A stretch of 8,161 nt of DNA, from contig PAUV01000045.1 of assembly GCA_002712845.1 (NCBI GenBank), forward strand, positions 1-8,161. Direction: 5' to 3'. This stretch comes from Rhodopirellula sp. (GTDB lineage Bacteria; Planctomycetota; Planctomycetia; Pirellulales; Pirellulaceae). Shown here piece after piece: positions 1 through 6,173 of the stretch (the first letter of the stretch is position 1; each line of letters starts with the position of its first letter). A model generated the notes under the pieces. That model did no database searches, was not told the origin of the DNA, and saw only the letters and a program-made list of their open reading frames with translations. A program made the position numbers and the translations under genes.

Positions 1-116
1 TCATTCTGCTGCCATCAAAGGAGAGCGGTGAGGTGTTACTCCCCGAGCCACCCGCAGACAACCTCACCGATCTGATTCAGGTCGAGGTCGAAAAATACAA
101 TCAGGAACACGCCTGA
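1..116 (+). CDS. 3' end of an unidentified gene (C-terminal 37 residues)
   Basis: An open frame enters from the left edge (first full codon at 3) and ends at TGA 114-116. The 37 visible residues run from ILLPSKESGEV to VEKYNQEHA and are acidic and hydrophilic with a proline-rich stretch (LPEPPAD). No catalytic motif falls in this tail and I do not recognise the family. The following gene starts 39 bases downstream on the same strand, so the two are probably co-transcribed; if so, this gene is likely also part of acyl-CoA or lipid metabolism, but that is guilt by association only. The reading frame is the only reasonable one leading to the Shine-Dalgarno of the next gene. Confidence 0.5.
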   Translation, partial: ILLPSKESGEVLLPEPPADNLTDLIQVEVEKYNQEHA

Positions 117-155
117 CACCGATTCGCAATCAGGCAGCAACGCACGGAGAAAAAC

Positions 156-908
156 ATGGATTTGCAAAACAAAGTCACCATTATCACGGGCGGCTCTGGC
201 GGTCTGGGCATGGCAGCGGCCAAAGCGTTTCTCGCCAAAGGCGCGAGGGTGGCGGTGTTTGACTTACAAGAGGGTGAGGCTAAAGCGCTGACCGAGGCGC
301 ATGCCGGAAAGGTCAAATATTACGAGACCAACGTGACCAGCGAGGAGAATGTCGCGACCAACATCAATCAAGTTGTGGCAGATTTTGGCTCGATCGAAGT
401 CTGCATCAACTGCGCCGGTTTCGGCCCCAGCGCGAAGACGTACAGTAGTCGCAAGGGTCCCCACCCGCTGGACCAGTTCCAAAACGTGATTAACGTGAAC
501 CTCGTGGGCACCTTCAACGTCTTGCGTCTCGCGGTGGAAAAGATGAGCACCAACGAGGGCGAAGAAAAAGGAGTCGTGATCAATACCGCCTCCGTGGCTT
601 ACATGGATGGCCAGAAGGGCCAAGCTGCCTACAGCGCCAGCAAGGCCGGCATTGTAGGCATGACGTTACCCATCGCCCGGGATCTGGCGGAGCTGGGCGT
701 CCGCGTCAATGTGATTGCCCCGGGGCTGATGGGCACACCCGCAATGATGGCGATGCCAGAAGATTTTCGCCAAGGCTTGGAACGCCTCGTGCAGTATCCC
801 AAGCGCCTGGGGCAACCAGAAGAATTCGCGTTGCTGGCTACCCAGATCGTAGAAAACCCGTATCTAAACGGTGAAACGATCCGTCTGGATGGCGCCATAC
901 GGATGTAG
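156..908 (+). CDS. Type II 3-hydroxyacyl-CoA dehydrogenase, HSD10-like SDR
   Basis: This 250-residue classical short-chain dehydrogenase probably oxidises (S)-3-hydroxyacyl-CoA to 3-ketoacyl-CoA with NAD+, as in fatty-acid or branched-chain acyl-CoA breakdown in the cytoplasm. Visible motifs in order: dinucleotide-binding TGGSGGLG (11-18), Asp36 at the end of strand 2 (favours NAD), NCAG (85-88), Asn115, Ser146, Tyr159 and Lys163 (YSASK). Features shared with human/bacterial HSD10 rather than generic SDRs are SKTY-like SAKTYSSRKG near 92-101, NLVGTFNV, QAAYSASK followed by GIVGMTLPIARDLA, IAPGLMGTP, and the C-terminal end LNGE-IRLDGAIRM. The length is normal for the family. The ATG has a GGAGA at 146-150, five to six bases upstream. 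The exact acyl chain or steroid substrate cannot be read from sequence. Confidence 0.93.
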   Translation: MDLQNKVTIITGGSGGLGMAAAKAFLAKGARVAVFDLQEGEAKALTEAHAGKVKYYETNVTSEENVATNINQVVADFGSIEVCINCAGFGPSAKTYSSRKGPHPLDQFQNVINVNLVGTFNVLRLAVEKMSTNEGEEKGVVINTASVAYMDGQKGQAAYSASKAGIVGMTLPIARDLAELGVRVNVIAPGLMGTPAMMAMPEDFRQGLERLVQYPKRLGQPEEFALLATQIVENPYLNGETIRLDGAIRM

Positions 909-936
909 CGCAATACGTGTTACTGATCATTGAGCT

Positions 937-952
937 ACCCGCTCAGGCGGGT
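937..952. terminator. Small hairpin between convergent genes, possible bidirectional terminator
   Basis: ACCCGC-TCAG-GCGGGT forms a perfect 6-bp GC-rich stem with a 4-base loop, in the 45-base gap between two converging stop codons (908 and 954). There is no clear T-run on either side, so it is a weak or Rho-assisted terminator at best. Confidence 0.35.
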
Positions 953-953
953 G

Positions 954-2138
954 TTAGTCTGTCCTGAGAAGAAAACAGGACCCCAGCGGCCCACCGCCAT
1001 TGGCGACGACAGCAACGCGTGGCTGATGGGCTAACTGCCGCTCGCCCGCCTCTCCCTTCATTTGCAAGATCGCCTCATAGAAGTAGCCAAATCCGTGGGT
1101 TCGGCCCCCGGACAGCTGACCGCCATTGGTATTGAGTGGCAGCAGGCCATCACGGGATATATTGCCGCCGCCCATCAGAAAATCTTTGGCTTCCCCTTTA
1201 CCGCAGAACCCCAGAGCCTCTATCCAGGAAAGCGTCAACATCGAAAAGCCGTCGTATAGCTGCGCTGTTTCGACATCGGCCGGCGTCAAATCCGTCTGCG
1301 ACCACATCGCGCCGGCAGCATCGTGGGCTGCCATTTCAGTGAGATCTGGCGAAAAGTTGTCCCAAGAATCCTGGCCATGAAGCGCACTGCCCAAGGCCTC
1401 AAGATAAATGGGGTCGCTCACCTCCTTGGCTGCTTCAGCTCGAGATACGACAATCGCCGTACTCGCATCTACCGGGACATCACAATCGAACAAACACAGC
1501 GGCGAACTGATCATACGGGCCTCAAGGTAGTCCCCCATATTCAGCGGCTCCGTAAACGCCGCCTTTGGATTCAGTGCCGCATTGCGACGATTGTTCGTCG
1601 CGATTTCCCCCAGTGTTTCTCGGGTGGTACCAAAGTCGTGAAAGTGTCGCTGAGCGTAGAGCGCCACAGTATTGACTGCGGAGTAACCCTTGAAGGGCAC
1701 CATCCATTGAAACGGACCTGAAATGCGATCGCCCCCGGTGCCCGACACACTGGCTTTGCGCTCTCCTGTGACGGAGGAAGCTTCCGTCACCGTGCGAAAT
1801 ACCAGTACGTGATTACACAGCCCGCTCGCGACGGCAGCACAGGCGTTGACGATTGCTCCGGCCTGCGCCGGCCCCTCCCATCCCGCCGAATGCCAATTCA
1901 ACTGCAGCCCCAGCGCATTCTTAACATCGGCTAACGCGACGGGGCCAAACCCGGGAGAGATATCCTTGCGCACGCCAGGGTAGGACGAGAGACCGTCGAT
2001 CTCCGAACTGTCTAGACCCGCATGGGCTATCGCCTCCAGAGCGGCATCCAAAGTGAGGTCGATTGCAGACCTTGACTCCTTCCGCATCACTTCTGACTGA
2101 CCTACACCACTGAAGATGACCTGTTTGGCGTTCAACAC
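954..2138 (-). CDS. Thiolase-superfamily protein of the SCP-x/lipid-transfer type
   Basis: A 394-residue thiolase-fold protein, close to the usual length for bacterial SCP2-thiolase-like enzymes. These act on acyl-CoA thioesters, either as 3-ketoacyl-CoA thiolases or, in the Ltp2 branch of steroid side-chain degradation, as retro-aldolases. Numbering from the proposed GTG: a Cys at 100 in VNACAAVASG fits the nucleophile region, YDGF at 295-298, LGFCGKGE near 310-316, and NTNGGQLSGGRTHGFG ending in His348. The C-terminal ANGGG segment has Asn380 where classical thiolases carry the second catalytic Cys, so it is not a standard biosynthetic thiolase. I chose the GTG at 2136-2138 because AGAGGA lies six bases upstream; a GTG at 2160-2162 would add eight residues but has no ribosome site, and a TTG at 2133-2135 is also possible. 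It follows an SDR gene by 63 bases, probably in one operon. Confidence 0.85.
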   Translation of the reverse strand: MLNAKQVIFSGVGQSEVMRKESRSAIDLTLDAALEAIAHAGLDSSEIDGLSSYPGVRKDISPGFGPVALADVKNALGLQLNWHSAGWEGPAQAGAIVNACAAVASGLCNHVLVFRTVTEASSVTGERKASVSGTGGDRISGPFQWMVPFKGYSAVNTVALYAQRHFHDFGTTRETLGEIATNNRRNAALNPKAAFTEPLNMGDYLEARMISSPLCLFDCDVPVDASTAIVVSRAEAAKEVSDPIYLEALGSALHGQDSWDNFSPDLTEMAAHDAAGAMWSQTDLTPADVETAQLYDGFSMLTLSWIEALGFCGKGEAKDFLMGGGNISRDGLLPLNTNGGQLSGGRTHGFGYFYEAILQMKGEAGERQLAHQPRVAVVANGGGPLGSCFLLRTD

Positions 2139-2150
2139 ATCAGTTCCTCT
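2139..2150 (-). promoter_or_regulatory. Ribosome binding site that decides the thiolase start
   Basis: On the - strand AGAGGA (2150-2145) is followed by six bases and then GTG (2138). An ATG overlaps the GTG in another frame (ATGTG) and closes after two codons. The block AGGAACTGATGTG nearly repeats the one in front of the upstream SDR gene. Confidence 0.6.
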
Positions 2151-2183
2151 ATCTTCGTGCACAAGAGCACCACGTCACTCCCT

Positions 2184-2207
2184 ATACGTTTAGCGATACG
2201 TCTAGCT
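2184..2207. repeat. 12-bp tandem duplication across the SDR stop codon
   Basis: ATACGTTTAGCG (2184-2195) is followed directly by ATACGTCTAGCT (2196-2207), identical at 10 of 12 positions. On the - strand the copies contribute TAG (2204-2202) and then an in-frame TAA (2192-2190), so the SDR gene ends with two stop codons 12 bases apart. Most simply a small slippage duplication. Confidence 0.6.
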
Positions 2208-2987
2208 GAGATCCTGGGTGACAAGTAGCCTTGGCTGCCCAAGCAAGGAATTACCGCCACTGCAGTGGATATGCTGCCCCGTTTCAAAAAACTCCGGGTG
2301 CAGCAGCAAACACACCATGCCGGCAATGTCCTCGGGTTTAGAAATGCGTCCCAGCGGTGTGAGCTCCTTGTACAAGCCAACAAATTCATCAAAGTCATTA
2401 CCCCTTTCCTCAATGCCTTTGCGTAGCATATCGGTATCGTTAATTGAGGGGATGATGGAGTTGATGCGCAATTTTTTCTGCCGATATTCAACGGCCGCCG
2501 CTTCTACAAACCGCTCAGCTGCTGCCTTTGCACAGGCATAGGCTGACATGCCTGTCGAGACATCATACGCCACCAGTGACGACGTTGTTACAATCGCCCC
2601 TCCCACCTGCATTGCATCGGCCACGGCCCGGATGAACCAGTAGGTGCCGAAGTAATTCACCTCGGTCATCAACAGCAGGTGTTCTTCAGTCTCCTCCGCT
2701 ATGGGGCCGCGCGTGGCGAGCCCCACGTGATTGACCGCTAGGTCAACCTTGCCGTGTTTCGCCAGAGTGAAGTTGACCAGATCAACATTTGCCTGTTTCG
2801 AGGTGATATCCGCCTCAAAGGCCGTGCCACCAATCTCCTGTGCCAGACTCTGAAGCGGCTCATCACCAAGTCCTGAGACAACCACCTTGGCACCCTCTAG
2901 CGACAAGCGTCGCGCTGTCGCTGCCCCCATGCCTCCAGGCGTGGATGCCCCCATCACGATGGCTACTTTATCTTGAAATGTGCCCAC
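2202..2987 (-). CDS. SDR-family oxidoreductase, substrate unknown
   Basis: A 261-residue short-chain dehydrogenase/reductase that should catalyse NAD(P)-dependent alcohol/ketone interconversion in the cytoplasm. The Rossmann glycine motif is atypical: MGASTPGGMG (12-21) replaces TGxxxGxG and is one residue longer. Asp60 (ADIT), NHVG (86-89, in place of NNAG), Asn111, Ser137, Tyr150 and Lys154 (YACAK) keep the catalytic tetrad complete. Strand 2 ends VVVSGL without the acidic residue that marks NAD enzymes, so NADP is possible. The C-terminus has the usual TGQ-IHCSGG strand. The start is GTG with AAGGA seven bases upstream; the overlapping ATG is out of frame. It heads the pair with the thiolase-like gene 63 bases downstream, suggesting that the two act on a shared hydroxy/keto-acyl intermediate. 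Substrate cannot be assigned. Confidence 0.87.
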   Translation of the reverse strand: MGTFQDKVAIVMGASTPGGMGAATARRLSLEGAKVVVSGLGDEPLQSLAQEIGGTAFEADITSKQANVDLVNFTLAKHGKVDLAVNHVGLATRGPIAEETEEHLLLMTEVNYFGTYWFIRAVADAMQVGGAIVTTSSLVAYDVSTGMSAYACAKAAAERFVEAAAVEYRQKKLRINSIIPSINDTDMLRKGIEERGNDFDEFVGLYKELTPLGRISKPEDIAGMVCLLLHPEFFETGQHIHCSGGNSLLGQPRLLVTQDLS

Positions 2988-2999
2988 ATCAGCTTCCTT
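2985..2999 (-). promoter_or_regulatory. Ribosome binding site and ATGTG start of the second SDR gene
   Basis: On the - strand AAGGA (2999-2995) precedes the GTG start (2987-2985) by seven bases. The ATG at 2989-2987 overlaps the GTG but opens an 8-codon frame ending in TAG (2965-2963), so it is not the start of the SDR. Confidence 0.6.
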
Positions 3000-3026
3000 A
3001 ACTTCTTTGATTCGCCTGCCCGCTAT

Positions 3027-3048
3027 GCGTCAAAGAACGCTATGACGC
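3027..3048. promoter_or_regulatory. Inverted repeat upstream of the second SDR gene, possible operator
   Basis: GCGTCA (3027-3032) and TGACGC (3043-3048) are perfect 6-base arms separated by 10 bases. The same place holds a direct repeat CGCTATG at 3021-3027 and 3038-3044, one 17-base step apart. It lies about 40-60 bases in front of the GTG start, inside the predicted leader. A dimeric repressor site or an RNA hairpin would both fit; chance is not excluded. Confidence 0.3.
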
Positions 3049-3365
3049 GCATCTCGGTACTCGCCCGAGGGACCGCACGCGCCCAGATCATTTCGACTGA
3101 AAGCAGTGTGAAAAGGGAACTCTACCCTCAAACGCTGCCGGGAGTCGCTGTCGCAAACGGCAATCTCAATAGATCTTGTTAAACCCGCGCCTGCTAACCC
3201 AAGAGGATCCGATACCGACGAGGCGCTATAATTTTTAACAGCACTGTATACTTTGTCAATGAAATTACAGCTTGAGACTAGAGGTAGAACTTACTGGAGC
3301 CAGTGTATCTGCACCCAGAAGTGCGACCCCAAACATCGACACCCAGCTCCAAGCAAACCGCAACC
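3049..3365. other. Non-coding part of the gap between the SDR and deacetylase genes
   Basis: No open frame here resembles a protein I know on either strand. The stretch from about 3225 to 3290 is AT-richer than its surroundings and carries the promoter-like boxes listed separately. The first part (3049-3220) shows only a 5-bp hairpin (CTCGG 3053-3057 with CCGAG 3065-3069). Amidase similarity on the + strand begins abruptly at about 3366 and cannot be followed further left in any frame. Confidence 0.6.
3232..3259 (-). promoter_or_regulatory. Candidate sigma-70 promoter for the SDR-thiolase operon
   Basis: On the - strand a perfect TTGACA (3259-3254) is followed after 16 bases by TAAAAA (3237-3232), four of six matches to TATAAT. 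It would give a leader of roughly 235 bases before the GTG at 2987. A perfect TATAAT also lies on the + strand at 3227-3232, overlapping it, but has no recognisable -35 partner; it could be a leftover of the lost amidase gene's promoter or chance. Confidence 0.35.
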
Positions 3366-3512
3366 GCGTTTGACGAAGACGGGCGTCCGATGGGTATACA
3401 GTTTATGGGGCCCATGGGGGCTGATTAAAAAGTGCTGGAGTTTGCGATGGTCTATGAAGCCGTGACTCAGCACCTGCGTCAGCGGCCAAAACTTGTGGAA
3501 AAACTGGACTAG
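3366..3512 (+). pseudogene. Decayed 3' end of an amidase-signature-family gene
   Basis: In the + frame beginning AFDEDGRPMGIQ the translation matches the conserved C-terminal end of amidase-signature enzymes: a GFD-x-x-GRPMG-like turn, the IQFMGPMGAD strand, then KVLEFAMVYEAVTQHL and a natural TAG stop at 3510-3512. An in-frame TAA at 3426-3428 interrupts it just after GAD, where the family usually has one polar residue. The Ser-Ser-Lys catalytic core, more than 350 residues in a whole amidase, is absent: left of about 3366 no frame resembles an amidase. It is therefore a truncated remnant, not a frameshifted intact gene. Its TAG shares the bases CTAG with the deacetylase gene's stop on the opposite strand. 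The family assignment is from memory of the C-terminal consensus; a database alignment would settle it. Confidence 0.72.
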
Positions 3513-4537
3513 GGGCCGCGAAACCCCTTCAGAAGCGCCGCAACGTTCTCGCCTAACGCTGAGACCGCATACCCCCCCTCGAATACAAATACCGTGGGCA
3601 GCCCGATGGCTTCGATCTGCGCACCCACCTTGACGTAATCCTCGGTCTGCAAACAAAAGGAAGAGATCGGATCGTCAACGAAAGTGTCCATCCCAACAGA
3701 CACCACAAGGTAATCGGGCTCGCAACGGCCAACAAATTCAATGGCCTTGGATAAGGTCTCGCTCCACTCTGCATAAGCGGTGCCCGCAGGCAAAGGCAGA
3801 TTCAAATTGAACCCATGCCCTTCCCCTTCTCCGACTTCGTCGGCGTGTCCGGCATAAAACGGGTACTCAAACTGTGGGTCTCCATGTATGGATGTAAACA
3901 CCACATCACTGCGGTCAAAGAAGATTTCCTGAGTACCGTTACCATGGTGGTAATCGATATCCAGAATGCCCACGCGTTTCGCGCCAGCATCCCTCAACCA
4001 TTGTGTGGCGATCGCTGCGTTATTCAGAAAACAATAGCCGCCCGCGTAATTGGGGCCAGCATGATGGCCGGGCGGTCGGCACAGCGCGAAGGCTGCACGA
4101 TCGCCCTCATAGACCAGCTTGGCGGCAGACAGCGCGATATCCCGGGAGGCGGCCACCGCCTCAAAGGTCGTTTCGGTAATCGGCACACAACCATCGAAGC
4201 AGTAGCGTCCCAACTTGGCCACGATCGAATCGGAGCTATCTGCCCGCATCCTGCCACGGGGCCATACACAGGGCGTGGGGTCGCCCTCCACACCCAGCTC
4301 GTTACAGGCAGCGTAGGCCGTTTTGAGGAAGGCGAGATAATCAGCGTCGTGCACCGCCAGCGTCGTCTCGTCGCCAAAAGATGATGGAGTGATTGTCGGG
4401 CCGCACTCATCCGCCTCAAGGCTGCTCAGCACAATATCGACCCGCTCGGGTTTTTCAAAGATCGGTAGAAACTGGCCCGGACTGAGTTCCTGCTGTGGAG
4501 CGTGTAGCCGATGCGCCTCGGACGTCACGATTTTCAT
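3509..4537 (-). CDS. Acetylpolyamine amidohydrolase-like deacetylase, HDAC family (arginase/deacetylase fold)
   Basis: A 342-residue zinc-dependent deacetylase of the histone deacetylase superfamily; relatives remove acetyl groups from acetylated polyamines or other acylated amines in the cytoplasm. Numbered from the ATG at 4535-4537, the active site is complete: RPPGHHA with His158/His159, zinc ligands Asp195 and His197 in DIDYHHGNGTQ, Asp284 in VGMD, and Tyr323 in FEGGY. As I recall them, these are the very positions used in Mycoplana acetylpolyamine amidohydrolase, which supports both the family and the start. The N-terminus KIVTSEAHRLHAPQQEL is also of that type. In-frame TTG/GTG codons further upstream would add seven or six residues without a ribosome site; GAGG lies 12 bases before the ATG, rather far. 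It follows the ligase gene by 97 bases. The true substrate may be another N-acyl compound, given its neighbours. Confidence 0.9.
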   Translation of the reverse strand: MKIVTSEAHRLHAPQQELSPGQFLPIFEKPERVDIVLSSLEADECGPTITPSSFGDETTLAVHDADYLAFLKTAYAACNELGVEGDPTPCVWPRGRMRADSSDSIVAKLGRYCFDGCVPITETTFEAVAASRDIALSAAKLVYEGDRAAFALCRPPGHHAGPNYAGGYCFLNNAAIATQWLRDAGAKRVGILDIDYHHGNGTQEIFFDRSDVVFTSIHGDPQFEYPFYAGHADEVGEGEGHGFNLNLPLPAGTAYAEWSETLSKAIEFVGRCEPDYLVVSVGMDTFVDDPISSFCLQTEDYVKVGAQIEAIGLPTVFVFEGGYAVSALGENVAALLKGFRGP

Positions 4538-4634
4538 TTTCGAAGAGATCCTCACCAAGACAACCGATTACTCAGTCGCTGCACGTTAAGGACGGGCAAA
4601 GACCTGTGTCCATGCCCATGGCTTTGCATCATTA

Positions 4635-6155
4635 TCAATCCAGTGTATGCAACTCTCTACGCATAATTTTCCCCGTGCTGGTTTTGGGTAAGTCATCAAC
4701 AAACTGTACCGCGCGCGGCACTTTATAGGCCGCGAGGTGCTCTCTGCAGTAGTTAATGATGTCATCGGCATCAGGTTGCGCACCAGTTTTGGGTACGATG
4801 TAGGCCTTCGCCAGCTCACCCTTTTCCTCATCCGGGACACTGCCAACTGCAACGAGCGCGACATCTTGATGCCCGGCCACGACCCGCTCAATCTCCGCGG
4901 GATAAACGTTGTAGCCTGCCGTCAGAATCATGTCTTTTTTGCGGTCCACGATAAAAATACAGCCGTCCTCATCCATCGAGGCGACATCCCCCGTGTGTAG
5001 CCAGCCGTCCGGTTCAATAGTGTCCCGAGTGGCCTGCTCGTTGCCGTAGTAGCCCTGCATCACCACGCCACCCTTGATCATCAGCTCTCCAATATCTCCT
5101 GCGGGCAGTGTGACAGTGGCGTCTTCGGTGGAGGCTATCCTTGCGTCAACATAAGGAAGCGCAACACCAATTGAGCCATGCTTGACCGGTCCATTGGATG
5201 CGAACGTGGTGCCCAATCCACCGATCTCGGTCATGCCCCACAGCTCGATGAGCGGGCAGCCGAACTGGGCCTCAACCTCCTGCATCTTCGGGACCGGCAT
5301 CGTTTGCCCACCCACGGTGCAACATCGGAGACTGGATAAATCATAGGAACCCAGATCGGGATAATTCAGCAGAAACATAAACATGGTGGGTACGCCCTCG
5401 AACAGGGTCGCCCGATGCTCCTGGATGCTCTCCAATATAGTCTTCTCGTCAAACGATGGATGCAGGACCAAAGTCATGCCCGATTGCACAGCACCACTCA
5501 TCACAACATTGCCGTATACATGTGGGCACGGCAGTGCTGTCACAACAGTATCTCTGTCGGATCTCTGATGCATCAGAGCCGTCATGGCTACGTTCAGCAA
5601 AATACTGTGGTGCGACAAACAAGCGCCCTTGGGGTGCCCCGTCGTCCCCGACGTGTACCCGATTGTGGAAAGTGACAGCGGATCGATATCCGGGACCTCG
5701 AAGTTGTCATTCGCTGCGTCAAGCACCGAGTTGAATGACAACATGCCGTCCGGTAACGGCTCGTCTCCAAAGGCAATAAGCTCTCGAACGTTGGAGTTCT
5801 CCTTGACGTTCTGGATCGACATCGCTTTCTCATACGAGGCAATCACTACCGAGGCGCCGCAATCGTTAGCGATGAACTCCACCTCTGAAGGGGTCAACAT
5901 GACATTAATTGGGTTGACTACAGCGCCTGTTTTCAAAATGCCGTAGTAGCTGACGACCCATTCCCAACAATTCGGAGAGTAGAGTGTGACCCGGTCTCCT
6001 AGCTGAACACCCAGCTCGATTAATGCGCTGGCGAGCTTGTTCGAGAGCGCGTCCAGCTGACTGAAGCTCAGGCTCCGGTCCTCACAAACCAGCGCGGTCT
6101 TATCGCCGTAGACCTGCGCGGCAGCGCCGGGAATCTCTCCGATTGATTTAATCAT
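4635..6155 (-). CDS. AMP-forming acyl-CoA ligase (ANL superfamily)
   Basis: A 506-residue adenylate-forming enzyme that activates a carboxylic acid with ATP to an acyl-AMP and then to the acyl-CoA thioester. Motifs in order: ATP-binding loop YTSGTTGHPKGA (167-178), LWGMTE (305-310), GWLHTGD (384-390), the hinge DRKKDMI beginning at Asp404, and the C-terminal catalytic lysine Lys496 in PKTSTGKIMRRE. Both the large N-terminal and small C-terminal domains are complete and the length is normal. No membrane segment or signal peptide is visible. The ATG has GAGG about ten bases upstream (6167-6170). The gene lies 18 bases after the membrane-protein gene and in line with the aldehyde dehydrogenase, so it probably activates the acid made there. 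The chain length or aromatic nature of the acid cannot be read from sequence. Confidence 0.93.
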   Translation of the reverse strand: MIKSIGEIPGAAAQVYGDKTALVCEDRSLSFSQLDALSNKLASALIELGVQLGDRVTLYSPNCWEWVVSYYGILKTGAVVNPINVMLTPSEVEFIANDCGASVVIASYEKAMSIQNVKENSNVRELIAFGDEPLPDGMLSFNSVLDAANDNFEVPDIDPLSLSTIGYTSGTTGHPKGACLSHHSILLNVAMTALMHQRSDRDTVVTALPCPHVYGNVVMSGAVQSGMTLVLHPSFDEKTILESIQEHRATLFEGVPTMFMFLLNYPDLGSYDLSSLRCCTVGGQTMPVPKMQEVEAQFGCPLIELWGMTEIGGLGTTFASNGPVKHGSIGVALPYVDARIASTEDATVTLPAGDIGELMIKGGVVMQGYYGNEQATRDTIEPDGWLHTGDVASMDEDGCIFIVDRKKDMILTAGYNVYPAEIERVVAGHQDVALVAVGSVPDEEKGELAKAYIVPKTGAQPDADDIINYCREHLAAYKVPRAVQFVDDLPKTSTGKIMRRELHTLD

Positions 6156-6173
6156 GGATGGAATACCTCGATA

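Noticed and set aside
1323..1721. 132-codon open frame on the + strand opposite the thiolase-like gene
   Set aside because: Antisense shadow; its translation has no recognisable family and no ribosome site.
2973..3182. 69-codon open frame on the + strand at the start of the SDR gap
   Set aside because: No similarity to any family, begins inside the SDR gene, and covers the likely leader and operator region.
3227..3232. Perfect TATAAT on the + strand
   Set aside because: No -35-like hexamer lies 16-18 bases upstream and no intact + strand gene follows, so it is not listed as an active promoter.
3253..3465. 70-codon open frame on the + strand with a start near the AT-rich promoter region
   Set aside because: It overlaps the amidase remnant in a different frame, its product resembles nothing known and is rich in Trp, Cys and Pro as off-frame translations often are, and no ribosome site precedes it.
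3815..4384. 189-codon open frame on the + strand opposite the deacetylase gene
   Set aside because: It is antisense to an intact enzyme with all active-site residues; the frame is open because of the codon bias of the real gene.
4596..4627. Hairpin GCAAAG...CTTTGC with inner CCAT/ATGG between ligase and deacetylase genes
   Set aside because: The 6-bp stem is interrupted by an 8-base bulge and no T-run follows on the - strand, so it is not convincing as a terminator or attenuator.
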